A stretch of DNA of 50,849 nucleotides from Helicobacter cetorum (GTDB lineage: Bacteria > Campylobacterota > Campylobacteria > Campylobacterales > Helicobacteraceae): positions 1 through 50,849 of the forward strand of contig NZ_FZMR01000016.1 of the NCBI RefSeq assembly GCF_900198405.1, given 5' to 3'. A program made the position numbers and the translations under genes. The notes under the pieces were generated by a model that did not search any database, was not told where the DNA came from, and was given only the letters and a program-made list of their open reading frames with translations. Shown here piece after piece: positions 36,501-45,025 of this stretch (its first letter is position 1; each line of letters starts with the position of its first letter).

Positions 36501-39500
36501 GGGATACAAAGATTAATATTGCCCAAGCGATTACTAATGGCAATCCTATTACGATTGTTAGTTCTACTAAAGCGATTAATTATGACACTAAAGATTGGGC
36601 TAAAGATTTATGGAAAATCATCAATTATCAAGGGGCAAGCAGTGAAAAGGTAGTTTCTAATTCTAGCTTAAATAATGGCTTAGGGGTTTATGATGTTACC
36701 TATACTATCGGTGATGAAACCTACCAAATGCAAGAGACTTTTTCACAAAATAGTATTTCTATTAAGCGTTTGGGCGTTCCTATGCAATATACTAGCGTGA
36801 ATATGGAAGACCCCTCTAATTTATACTATAAAGATATTTTAGGTTTTCAAACTTACATTCCTAAGAGCTATAATAATAATTTAGCAAGCAATCAAAACAA
36901 TGTCATTTATTACTATCAAGATACCATTGATTTCTATGCCTCTAGTGCGGAGTCGTTTTCTCAAAAATTTATAGGGCAAAATACCGCCATTGTTTTTGGG
37001 GCTAAAGAACTATGGACGAACGCAAGCGACGCACCTGAATCTAACACGATTATTTCTTTTGGGGATAATAAAGGGGCAGGGAGCAATAGTGCTGATGGGC
37101 ATTGTTGGGGAGCTCAATGTATAGGCTTTATCACAGCACATTATGAGGCTCAAAAAATCTATATTACAGGCACTATTGAAAGCGGGAATCGTGTAACTAG
37201 TGGTGGGGGAGCCAACCTTAATTTTAATGGTTTGCAAGGCATTGTTTTAACGAATGCAACCTTAAATAATCGTGCGGCTGGAACGGGAATTTTAGGTGTT
37301 TCACAGATGAATTTTTCTAGCAATGCCGATATTCAAGCTCAAAATTCGCATTTCATAGATAATACCGCGCAAAATGGCGGGACACCTAATTTTAGTTTCA
37401 ATGCTCTTAATATGGATTTTTCTAACAGCTCCTTTAGGGGCTATGTGGGAGATACACAATCTATTTTTAAATTCAGTGCCATTGACACAATTAATTTTAC
37501 TGACAGCACGAATTTAAGCTCAGGTTTGTATCAAATTCAAGCTAAGAATGTGGCATTTAATAATTCTAATTTGAGTTTAAGCGTTAATGCGAATAAGGGG
37601 GAAAGCACCATAAAAGCTAATCAAATTAGTTTTAATCAAAATGCCTCTATTGATGCAAGTAATAATGCCAAGCTTAATCTTAATGGGAATTTGAGCATGA
37701 GCGATACAAGCTCCTTAAATCTCAATCAAAAGAGCGTTGTTGATATAAGTGGTAGTGCAATACTTAATGATAAGGCGAGCTTGATTTTGGATAATGGCTC
37801 TCAAATTCACTTTAATGGGACAACCAATTTTGATTCAGCTAATATCAATGTTAATTTGAATGACAACTCTTCTATCGTGTTTAAGGGAACGACTTCTTTA
37901 GGGGGTCAGTTTAATTTCAGTAACAACTCTTCTTTAACCTTTCAAGGCTCTAGCACTATTGCTAATAACACGGCGTTTAATTTCTATGATAAAGCGTTCT
38001 CCAACTCTCAAAGCCCCATTTCGTTTAAGCAAGCCCTTAATGTCAATGCAAGGCTAACTTTAGGGGGTAATCTCTTAAGTGCTAATAATAGTCAGAGCGT
38101 GCTAAGTTTAGGAAATAATGATTTTACTTTCAATAATCAAGGGAGTTTGAATATCGCTAATATTGATTTATTGAGTAATCTTAGCGATAATAAAAATCGT
38201 GTTTATAATATTCTTCAAGCTAATATGAGCAATGATAATAACTGGTATGAGCATATCAATTTCTTTGGTATGGATATTGCTAGTGGGGTTTATGATTTAA
38301 AAACACAGAGTTATAGCTTTACTAATCCGCTTAATAGCTCGTTGAAAATCACAGAGAGCTTAAAGAATGGTCAATTAAGTATCACGCTTTCTCAAATTCT
38401 AGGTGTAAAAAACACACTTTATAACATCGCTCCTGAAATCTTTAACTACAAAAAAACCTATGCTAATACAAATGGTGTGTATTCTTATAGTGATAACGCA
38501 CAAGGCACTTTTTATCTAACGAGCAATGTTAAGGGCTATTACCACCCTAATTCTACTTATCAGGCTAGTGGCAATGATAACACCACTAAAAACAACGATA
38601 TTAGCTCTAATACACAAGGCTCTGTTATTCCAACTACCTATAACGCTCAAGGTAATCCTATTAATGCGTTACATATTTACAACAAGGGCTATGATTTAAA
38701 AAATCTTAAAGATTTAGGGCAAATGGCACTTGGCTTATACCCTAAAATAAAAGAAATTTTAGGGGGCAATCTTTCGCTTTCAAGTCTTAGTCATTTAGAC
38801 AATAATGCTTTAAACCAGCTTGAAAAATTGATTACCCCAGATGATTGGAAAAATATCAATCAGTTTATCAATAACGCTGATAATTCTATCGTTCAGAATT
38901 TCAATAACGGCTCCTTAGTGATTGGAGCGACCAAAGTAGGGCAAACGAATACTAATAGTGCTATTTGGTTTGGGGGGCAAGGCTATGAAAAGCCTTGTAA
39001 TAATACAGATATAGTTTGTCAAAAATTTAGAAACACTTATTTAGGACAGCTTTTAGAATCTAGCTCGCCAAGTTTAGGCTATATTAACACGACTTTTAAT
39101 GCGAAAGAAATTTATCTTACCGGCACTTTAGGGAGTGGGAATGCGTGGGGGACTGGGGGGAGTGCGAGCGTAACTTTTAATAGTGCGACTTCACTAAGTC
39201 TCAATGGGGCTAATATTGTAAGTTCTCAAACGGATAGTATTTTTAGCATGCTAGGTCAAGATGGCATTAATAAAATCTTTAATCAAGCCGGACTTGCTGA
39301 TATTTTAGGCGAAGTGGCTAAGCAGTCTATGACAAAGGCTGGGGGCTTAGGAAGTTTAATCGCTGATATGTTAGGGAGCAATAGCGTTATTGGCAAAACG
39401 CTCACTGATAAACAAAAAAATGAAAGTTTAGACCAGCTTTTAGGCACACAAAATTTTAATAATCTAATGAATAGTAGCGGTTTAAATACGGCTATTAAGG

Positions 39501-42500
39501 ATTTAATCCGACAAAAATTAGGCTTTTGGACAGGTTTAGTAGGGGGCTTAGTAGGACTTGGGGGACTAGATTTGCAAAACCCCGAAAAAATGATAGGGAG
39601 CATGTCTATCAATGATTTACTAGGCAAGCAAGATATTCTTAATAAAATCACCGGTTATATTTCAGCCAATGATATAGGGCAAGTGATGAATGTCATTCTT
39701 AAAGATATTGTTAATCCTAGCAACGCCTTAAAAGACAATGTTACAACTCTAGGCAAGGAAATGATAGAGAAGTTTTTGGGGCAAAATACCCTTAACTCTA
39801 TAGAAGACTTATTGCAAAACCAGCAAATTAAAAGCGTGCTAGATAAAATCCTTAGTGCTAAGGGCTTAGGTCCCATCTATAAGGAAGGCTTAGGAAAATT
39901 AATGCCAAATCTAGGCGATAAAGGACTTCTTGCCCCTTATGGGTTAAGTCAAGTGTGGCAAAAAGGGGATTTCAATTTCAACGCTAAGGGCGTGGTTTTT
40001 GTGCAAAACTCTCATTTTTCTAATGCGAATGGAGGGACACTAAGCTTTAATGCAGGGGACTTATTGATTTTTTCCGGAAACAATAGCATTAATTTTAGCA
40101 AGCATACCGGCACGCTTAATTTGCTCTCTAATCAAGTTTCTAATATTGATATTACTAGCTTGAATGCGAGCAATGGGCTTAACATTAACGCTACAAATAA
40201 CAATGTATCCGTATCTAAAGGCGATATTTATGTGAATGCAAGCTGTGTGAGTGAAACTCCAACAAGCCCTGCTACTTCAAATACATCTAGTCCTACAAAT
40301 TCTTGTGAGCCTATTACCACAACCAATTCTAATAAGAATACTCAAAGCACTTCTTCAAGCACATATTCAAACAGAAACGCCCAAATTGTTTTAAATAACA
40401 ATAATGAGAGCTTGAGCGTTACAGCTAATAATTTTAATTTTTTAGGCAATATTTATGCCAATGGAATTGTCAATCTCTCAAGCGTTCAAGGTTTTTCAAA
40501 CATCAAAAATTTATACCTTTATAACAACGCTCAGTTTCAAGCTAACAATCTCATTGTTTCTAAGCAAGCCACTTTAGATAAAAACGCAAGCTTTATTACC
40601 AATAATCTCATTATTCAAGGCACATTCAATAACAATACTTCACATAGCATAAAAATTAATAAAGATTTGAATATCACTCAAAATGGCTCTCTAAGCACCG
40701 GTGTTTATGGTGTAGAGGTAGGGGAGAGTTTGAATAATTTTGGGACAATGAATTTTAATTTGAATGCAGATTCTACCACTACAGCACCTAAAGCTACTGC
40801 CACCACACCCAAGACATCTACCACAGCCTTAGCTATCCAAGAGAATTTTGCTACCCCCTTAGCATCTGAGCCTCTCATTCAAGTAGGGGGTGTTGCTAAT
40901 CTCAATATGACTAATACGCCTTTTATGAAAATTTCAAGCGATTTTATGAATGATAATACCTACACGCTATTAAAAAGCAGTCGCTATATCAATTATAATA
41001 TTGATCCAAACAGCTTGCAATCGTATTTGAAACTCTATACTTTAATTGATATTAACGGACATCATATTAAAGATGATAATGGCGTTCTAACTTATTTGGG
41101 TCAGCGAGTGAAACTGCAAGATAAGGGGCTATTATTGAGTGTCAATATAGACACCACTTCTCAAAACACTTCTAATGCTACTGATAAAAATGATAATTCA
41201 AGCCAAGTAGCTACAACACAAAGCGTAAAAACGCCCACGCCAAGCACTCCAACCAATAAAGTTTTAAGCCTTTCTATCTTATATAACCAAATTAAAATGT
41301 CCTATGGGAATAAGGTCATGGCGTTTAATGCCCCTACTTTGCAAGATTACATTGTGGGTATTCAAGGTAAAAACGCACTAGAAAAGATTGAAACCATAGG
41401 AGGGAGTAGCGTGATGAGTTGGCTCTCAAAATTAATGATAGATACGAAAGCCAACCCTCTTTTTGCACCGATTTATTTAGAAAAGCATAGCTTGAATGAA
41501 CTTTTGAATGTGGCTAAAGACCTTAAAAACACTATGGGTTTAATCTCTAATCCTAATTTTAGAAATAATGCCACAAGGCTCTTAGAAATCGCAAGCTATA
41601 CCCAACAAACAAGCCGTTTAACTAAGCTCTCTAATTTTAGAGCCGAGAATGAGTCCAATTTTCATGAGCGTTTGTTAGAGCTTAAAAACAAACGCTTTAG
41701 TGAGGCTAACCCTAACGCATTAGATTTCATTCTCAAATACACTCAGCGAGATAAGTTTAAAAACAATGTCTGGGTGCAAGGCGTAGGGGGAGCAAGCTTT
41801 GTGGCTGGAGGCACAGGCACGCTTTATGGATTGAATGTAGGCTATGATAGATTTATTAAAAATGTGATTGTAGGGGGGTATGTGGCTTATGGGTATAGCG
41901 GGTTTAATGGGCGTATTATGAATTCTGGCTCTAATAATGTGAATGTAGGAATGTATACAAGAGCCTTTGTCAAAAAGAGTGAAATCACTTTTAGTGCGAG
42001 TGAGACATGGGGAGGGAATAAAACGACTATTAGTTCTAATAACTCCTTATTGTCTGCTATTAACCAACGCTATAACTATAACACTTGGACAACAAGTTTG
42101 AATGGGAATTATGGCTATGATTTTATCTTTAGGCATAAGAGCGTGGTGCTAAAGCCTCAAGTGGGCTTGAGCTATTATTACATGGGATTAAGTAGTATGA
42201 AAGGCAAGATGAATGACCCATTTTATCAGTCATTCGCTACTAACGCTAACCCTTCTAATAAATCTGTTTTGATGGTTAATGTAGGTGTTGAAAGCCGTCA
42301 ATATTTTGGTAAAAATTCCTATTATTTTGTAACAGCTAAGTTAGGGAAAGATATTTTTGTTAACTCTTCTGGGGATAGAATGGTGCGTTTTATGGGTGAA
42401 GACACTTTGTTGTATCGTAAAGGTGGGGCTTATAACACTTTTGCAAGTGTCGTAACAGGGGGTGAAATGCGTTTGTGGCATGCCATTTATGTGAATGCGG

Positions 42501-42577
42501 GTATTGGAGCTAGGTTTGGCTTGCAATACCAAGATATTAATTTAACCGGAAATGTAGGTATGAGGGTGGTGTTTTAA
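33593..42577 (+). CDS. imaA: ImaA-like giant VacA-family autotransporter
   Basis: 2994 aa. Type V secreted surface protein resembling H. pylori ImaA (HP0289 as I recall), which dampens host inflammatory signalling. A long basic N-terminus (MKKDSLKKFRHKQKNKR) precedes a signal helix (SLWLAPLLLSGFVKGLHA, cut near residue 51). The passenger is beta-helical: runs of NATFNNTSFN and GGTFTF-like repeats, and four large modules each with a GNR[IV]-TGG-A-L-FN-like block (near residues 185, 726, 1198 and 1848). All 12 cysteines I see fall in six close pairs (for example CAWWEFAGC, CGPWPYYQC, CWGAQC, CNNTDIVC). The last 275 residues (from NNVWVQGVGGAS) form the outer-membrane beta-barrel ending in VGMRVVF with terminal Phe. 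The gene is intact, ATG 33593. Confidence 0.93.
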   Translation: MKKDSLKKFRHKQKNKRLLTNRETIAPSLIKRSLWLAPLLLSGFVKGLHADENLWNELNSKIGSVYTHWVKGREYCAWWEFAGCARTIWGAGHQGYDVGNVAHYWTSQDYKPISIGNNENGIFTLNNLVNYAGGNLTINLSGSATLKLSGTNSFTSYQGSSYGDGKDDVSFNVGTLDLSGMLEVGNRIGTGAGTHTGTATLNLNANEVNINSNISAYKTSQVNIGNTNSTITIGSISLNGNVCSSSVNWGVGANCSSTGPTYTFKGTSTSTNTTFSNESGSFTFDNNANFSGAKFNGGTYTFKQSFSATNNTNFNNGSFTFEGISSFENANFGNLQYNFHNQATFQNSTFNGGTFTFNKTDTQHPQILFENSSFSNTNSPINIQGGVTFKNSFNNQNHNLTIQNARFENASFNNSGKLMIENNATFNNTSFNTSINSQNTDIKGSVTLSGKNELKNNATLDFGNAQITLNQGVSFNIANLGSGKTTILRSSKDINYNSLLSHLLNSYTDALKETSGSQNTKTSTQGYAKGLWDIITYDNTQGHITKVTKDSTDSANNGLGTYQVAYKVGNKIYGLEETFGKNSITIQAITSGEYTPPPVVNGSKFDLANSTYINSDMSWYDHKFYMPKSQNFTESGTYYLPSIQIWGSYNNTFKQTFSASDSNLVIGANSTWSGNNINSSDTVSFGDISGSVLNGHCGPWPYYQCTGTTTGTYSAHNVYITANLQSGNRIGTGGAANLTFNGIDNIKISNAKITQNNAGIYSSSMTFSTDNMDSDGNIQQSLNNNGKLSVYGTTFTNHAKDGTFTFNAGQATFQNTNFNGGTYNFQGNNLDFENGNQFNSGTFNIGANNTTFNNANFNKDTSFNFDNSSAKTTFKGNFTNTNQNIQIAGNAVFTNATTNDSSNTETQNSTQATFNNTGKITIGGNASFNNVAFDSPTNVSVKGDVALNNITLKNLDNPLSFGEGIITFSGDTKINIAQAITNGNPITIVSSTKAINYDTKDWAKDLWKIINYQGASSEKVVSNSSLNNGLGVYDVTYTIGDETYQMQETFSQNSISIKRLGVPMQYTSVNMEDPSNLYYKDILGFQTYIPKSYNNNLASNQNNVIYYYQDTIDFYASSAESFSQKFIGQNTAIVFGAKELWTNASDAPESNTIISFGDNKGAGSNSADGHCWGAQCIGFITAHYEAQKIYITGTIESGNRVTSGGGANLNFNGLQGIVLTNATLNNRAAGTGILGVSQMNFSSNADIQAQNSHFIDNTAQNGGTPNFSFNALNMDFSNSSFRGYVGDTQSIFKFSAIDTINFTDSTNLSSGLYQIQAKNVAFNNSNLSLSVNANKGESTIKANQISFNQNASIDASNNAKLNLNGNLSMSDTSSLNLNQKSVVDISGSAILNDKASLILDNGSQIHFNGTTNFDSANINVNLNDNSSIVFKGTTSLGGQFNFSNNSSLTFQGSSTIANNTAFNFYDKAFSNSQSPISFKQALNVNARLTLGGNLLSANNSQSVLSLGNNDFTFNNQGSLNIANIDLLSNLSDNKNRVYNILQANMSNDNNWYEHINFFGMDIASGVYDLKTQSYSFTNPLNSSLKITESLKNGQLSITLSQILGVKNTLYNIAPEIFNYKKTYANTNGVYSYSDNAQGTFYLTSNVKGYYHPNSTYQASGNDNTTKNNDISSNTQGSVIPTTYNAQGNPINALHIYNKGYDLKNLKDLGQMALGLYPKIKEILGGNLSLSSLSHLDNNALNQLEKLITPDDWKNINQFINNADNSIVQNFNNGSLVIGATKVGQTNTNSAIWFGGQGYEKPCNNTDIVCQKFRNTYLGQLLESSSPSLGYINTTFNAKEIYLTGTLGSGNAWGTGGSASVTFNSATSLSLNGANIVSSQTDSIFSMLGQDGINKIFNQAGLADILGEVAKQSMTKAGGLGSLIADMLGSNSVIGKTLTDKQKNESLDQLLGTQNFNNLMNSSGLNTAIKDLIRQKLGFWTGLVGGLVGLGGLDLQNPEKMIGSMSINDLLGKQDILNKITGYISANDIGQVMNVILKDIVNPSNALKDNVTTLGKEMIEKFLGQNTLNSIEDLLQNQQIKSVLDKILSAKGLGPIYKEGLGKLMPNLGDKGLLAPYGLSQVWQKGDFNFNAKGVVFVQNSHFSNANGGTLSFNAGDLLIFSGNNSINFSKHTGTLNLLSNQVSNIDITSLNASNGLNINATNNNVSVSKGDIYVNASCVSETPTSPATSNTSSPTNSCEPITTTNSNKNTQSTSSSTYSNRNAQIVLNNNNESLSVTANNFNFLGNIYANGIVNLSSVQGFSNIKNLYLYNNAQFQANNLIVSKQATLDKNASFITNNLIIQGTFNNNTSHSIKINKDLNITQNGSLSTGVYGVEVGESLNNFGTMNFNLNADSTTTAPKATATTPKTSTTALAIQENFATPLASEPLIQVGGVANLNMTNTPFMKISSDFMNDNTYTLLKSSRYINYNIDPNSLQSYLKLYTLIDINGHHIKDDNGVLTYLGQRVKLQDKGLLLSVNIDTTSQNTSNATDKNDNSSQVATTQSVKTPTPSTPTNKVLSLSILYNQIKMSYGNKVMAFNAPTLQDYIVGIQGKNALEKIETIGGSSVMSWLSKLMIDTKANPLFAPIYLEKHSLNELLNVAKDLKNTMGLISNPNFRNNATRLLEIASYTQQTSRLTKLSNFRAENESNFHERLLELKNKRFSEANPNALDFILKYTQRDKFKNNVWVQGVGGASFVAGGTGTLYGLNVGYDRFIKNVIVGGYVAYGYSGFNGRIMNSGSNNVNVGMYTRAFVKKSEITFSASETWGGNKTTISSNNSLLSAINQRYNYNTWTTSLNGNYGYDFIFRHKSVVLKPQVGLSYYYMGLSSMKGKMNDPFYQSFATNANPSNKSVLMVNVGVESRQYFGKNSYYFVTAKLGKDIFVNSSGDRMVRFMGEDTLLYRKGGAYNTFASVVTGGEMRLWHAIYVNAGIGARFGLQYQDINLTGNVGMRVVF

Positions 42578-42583
42578 CTTTTT

Positions 42584-42592
42584 TGTTATAAT
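42584..42592 (+). promoter_or_regulatory. Extended -10 promoter TGTTATAAT for lysA
   Basis: A perfect TGnTATAAT box seven bases after the imaA stop, about 36 bases before the lysA ATG. It makes lysA the head of its own operon with the chorismate mutase-like, DUF2156 and pabB genes. Confidence 0.7.
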
Positions 42593-42627
42593 GCCAAATC
42601 TTTTAAATACTATATTAGGTTTTTTAC

Positions 42628-43842
42628 ATGCTAGATTACGAAGAGCTATCTCTTGCTTATGAAACCCCTTTTTATCTCTATGATTTTGACAAAATCAAGC
42701 GTGCCTTTTTGAGCTATAAAGAGGCGTTTAGGGGACGCAAGTCTTTAATTTGCTATGCTTTAAAGGCTAACTCTAATTTAAGCATTCTTTCTTTATTGGC
42801 GAGTTTAGAGAGTGGGGCTGATTGTGTTTCAATAGGTGAAATAAGAAGAGCCTTAGAAGCTGGGATTAAGCCTTATAGAATCGTGTTTAGTGGGGTGGGA
42901 AAAAGTGAGTTTGAAATAGAACAAGCCCTAAAACTCAATATTTTATTTTTGAATGTTGAGAGTTTTATGGAATTAAAAACGATTGAAAAAATCGCTCAAA
43001 ACTTAGGGATTAAAGCTAGAATTTCTATAAGGATTAACCCTAATATTGACGCTAAAACGCACCCCTATATTTCTACCGGCTTGAAAGAAAATAAGTTTGG
43101 TGTAGAAGAAAAAGAAGCCTTAGAAATGTTTGTTTTTGCTAAAAAAAGCGATTTTTTAGAACCCATTAGCGTGCATTTTCATATCGGCTCACAGCTTTTA
43201 GATTTAGCCCCCATTTTAGAAGCTAGTGCTAAGGTGGCCAAAATCGCTAAATCCTTGATAGCACTTGGGATAGATTTACGCTTTTTTGATGTGGGGGGTG
43301 GAATTGGCGTAAGCTATGAAAATGAAGAAACGATTAAACTCTATGATTACGCACAAGGGATTTTAGATTCGCTTAAAGGCTTAGATTTAACCATAATTTG
43401 TGAGCCGGGTCGCTCTATCGTAGCTGAGAGTGGGGAATTAATCACACAAGTTTTGTATGAGAAAATGGCTCAAAACAAGCGTTTTGTGGTTGTTGATGTA
43501 GGAATGAATGATTTTTTACGCCCTAGTTTGTATCATGCTAAGCATTCTATAAAAGTAGTAACGCCTTCTAAGGGGGGCGAAACTTCACTCTGTGATGTGG
43601 TAGGACCTGTGTGTGAAAGTAGTGATATTTTTTTAAAAGATGCAATGTTGCCAAAATTAGAGCAAGGCGATAAATTAGTCATAGAAAAGGTGGGGGCTTA
43701 TGGGACTAGTATGGCAAGCAACTATAATTCACGCCCCAAACTTTTGGAATTAGCCCTAGAAAACAAAGAAATCAGAGTGATTAGAAAAAAAGAGAGTTTA
43801 GAGGATTTGTGGCGATTAGAAAAGGAATGCTTAAATGATTGA
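42628..43842 (+). CDS. lysA: Diaminopimelate decarboxylase
   Basis: 404 aa PLP enzyme making L-lysine from meso-diaminopimelate. The Schiff-base Lys is in ICYALKANSNLSIL (near residue 47). SVHFHIGSQLLD, FDVGGGIGVSYE, CEPGRSIVAESG and the active-site Cys in GPVCESSDIF are present, as is the C-terminal GAYGTSMASNYN. Normal length. ATG 42628. Its stop overlaps the next ATG by eight bases. Confidence 0.97.
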   Translation: MLDYEELSLAYETPFYLYDFDKIKRAFLSYKEAFRGRKSLICYALKANSNLSILSLLASLESGADCVSIGEIRRALEAGIKPYRIVFSGVGKSEFEIEQALKLNILFLNVESFMELKTIEKIAQNLGIKARISIRINPNIDAKTHPYISTGLKENKFGVEEKEALEMFVFAKKSDFLEPISVHFHIGSQLLDLAPILEASAKVAKIAKSLIALGIDLRFFDVGGGIGVSYENEETIKLYDYAQGILDSLKGLDLTIICEPGRSIVAESGELITQVLYEKMAQNKRFVVVDVGMNDFLRPSLYHAKHSIKVVTPSKGGETSLCDVVGPVCESSDIFLKDAMLPKLEQGDKLVIEKVGAYGTSMASNYNSRPKLLELALENKEIRVIRKKESLEDLWRLEKECLND

Positions 43843-44116
43843 AAATAATAATTTAAGTGTTTTAAGGGCTAGAATTGATGAAATTGATGACAAAATTATA
43901 GAATTGTTAGAAACACGCTTAAAAATGGTTGTAAAGATCGCGCAAAATAAGGATAAAAATTCTATTTATTGCCCTAAAAGAGAAGAAGAAATTATTAATC
44001 GTTTGAATCAAAAGCCTTTAAAATACTTGGATAAGATAACGCTTACAAAGATTTATTACGAAATTTTTAGTGGCTCTAAAGAGTTGCAAGAAAATACTTT
44101 AAAGAATAAAAAATAA
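43835..44116 (+). CDS. Chorismate mutase-like (AroQ) protein
   Basis: 93 aa all-helical AroQ-type domain: LRARIDEIDDKIIELLETR, VVKIAQNKDKNSIYCPKREEEII, then KITLTKIYYEIFSGSKELQ. It matches the N-terminal mutase domain of PheA proteins (chorismate to prephenate). In related genomes it is annotated as a monofunctional chorismate mutase or PheA N-domain; here there is no dehydratase domain. It lies between lysA and pabB, consistent with chorismate metabolism. Confidence 0.8.
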   Translation: MIENNNLSVLRARIDEIDDKIIELLETRLKMVVKIAQNKDKNSIYCPKREEEIINRLNQKPLKYLDKITLTKIYYEIFSGSKELQENTLKNKK

Positions 44117-44152
44117 CTTAATAGTTATTAAATATAAGGAAAATAAATAATC

Positions 44153-45025
44153 ATGTTTAAAGAAATCACTTTAGAGCATAAAGATTTGTTTTCAAGGTTT
44201 TTAAACGCTCAAAGGATTGTTTTATCTGATGTGAGTTTTGTGAATTGCTTTTTATGGCAACATGCACGACTCATTAAAGTGGCTGTGATTAAGGATTGCT
44301 TGGTGATTCAAACCACTTATAAAAATCAAAAGCCCTTTTATTTCTATCCTATCGGTAACAACATTAATGAATGTGTTAAAGAGCTTTTGAAATTAGAAAA
44401 AAATTTAGAATTTCACTCTCTTAGCTTAGAGCAAATGGAGTATTTAAAAGAAAATTTTGTAGGGGTTTTTGAGTTTGTTTATAACAGAGATAGAAGTGAT
44501 TATATCTATTTGATTGAAGAACTAATCGCTTTAAAAGGGAAAAAATACCATAAGAAAAAAAACCACTTAAACCAGTTTTTAAAAAATTACCCTGATTTTG
44601 TTTATGAAAAAATTTCTTCTAAAAATAAAAAAGAAGTTTTAGAAATCTCTCAAAGGTGGTTTGAAAAAAGTGCGACTAATGACTTAGGGCTAATCAATGA
44701 AAATAAAGGGATTATTAGTGTCTTAGAAAATTATGAAAGCTTGGATTTAAAGGGGGGGCTTGTTAGGGTTGATAAAGAGATAGTGGCATTTAGCTTTGGA
44801 GAAATTTTGAATGAAAATAGTGCACTCATTCATATTGAAAAGGCTCGTTTGGATATTGTGGGAGCGTATCAAATTATTAATCAGCAATTATTATTGAATG
44901 AATTTAGCCATTTAACTTATGCTAACAGAGAAGAAGACTTAGGACTAGAAGGCTTGAGAAGGGCTAAAATGAGCTATAACCCTGTCTTTTTTATAGACAA
45001 ATACGAAGCCATTGCTAAAAACTAA
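44153..45025 (+). CDS. DUF2156 (GNAT-like, phosphatidylglycerol lysyltransferase C-domain) protein
   Basis: 290 aa resembling the DUF2156/LPG_synthase_C fold, two tandem acetyltransferase-like domains. Visible are SDVSFVNCFLWQHA at the N-terminus, DYIYLIEELIALKGKKYHKKKNHLNQF, a characteristic motif of the family, and HIEKARLDIVGAYQIINQQ plus REEDLGLEGLRRAKMSYNP at the end. Full MprF proteins add a flippase domain, which is absent here. The substrate is unknown. A G7 run at 44752-44758 keeps frame. pabB follows with no gap. Confidence 0.8.
   Translation: MFKEITLEHKDLFSRFLNAQRIVLSDVSFVNCFLWQHARLIKVAVIKDCLVIQTTYKNQKPFYFYPIGNNINECVKELLKLEKNLEFHSLSLEQMEYLKENFVGVFEFVYNRDRSDYIYLIEELIALKGKKYHKKKNHLNQFLKNYPDFVYEKISSKNKKEVLEISQRWFEKSATNDLGLINENKGIISVLENYESLDLKGGLVRVDKEIVAFSFGEILNENSALIHIEKARLDIVGAYQIINQQLLLNEFSHLTYANREEDLGLEGLRRAKMSYNPVFFIDKYEAIAKN

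Noticed and set aside
44752..44758. G7 run in the DUF2156 gene as a phase switch
   Set aside because: The gene is intact and conserved across the run, and the length is at or below the usual threshold for slippage.
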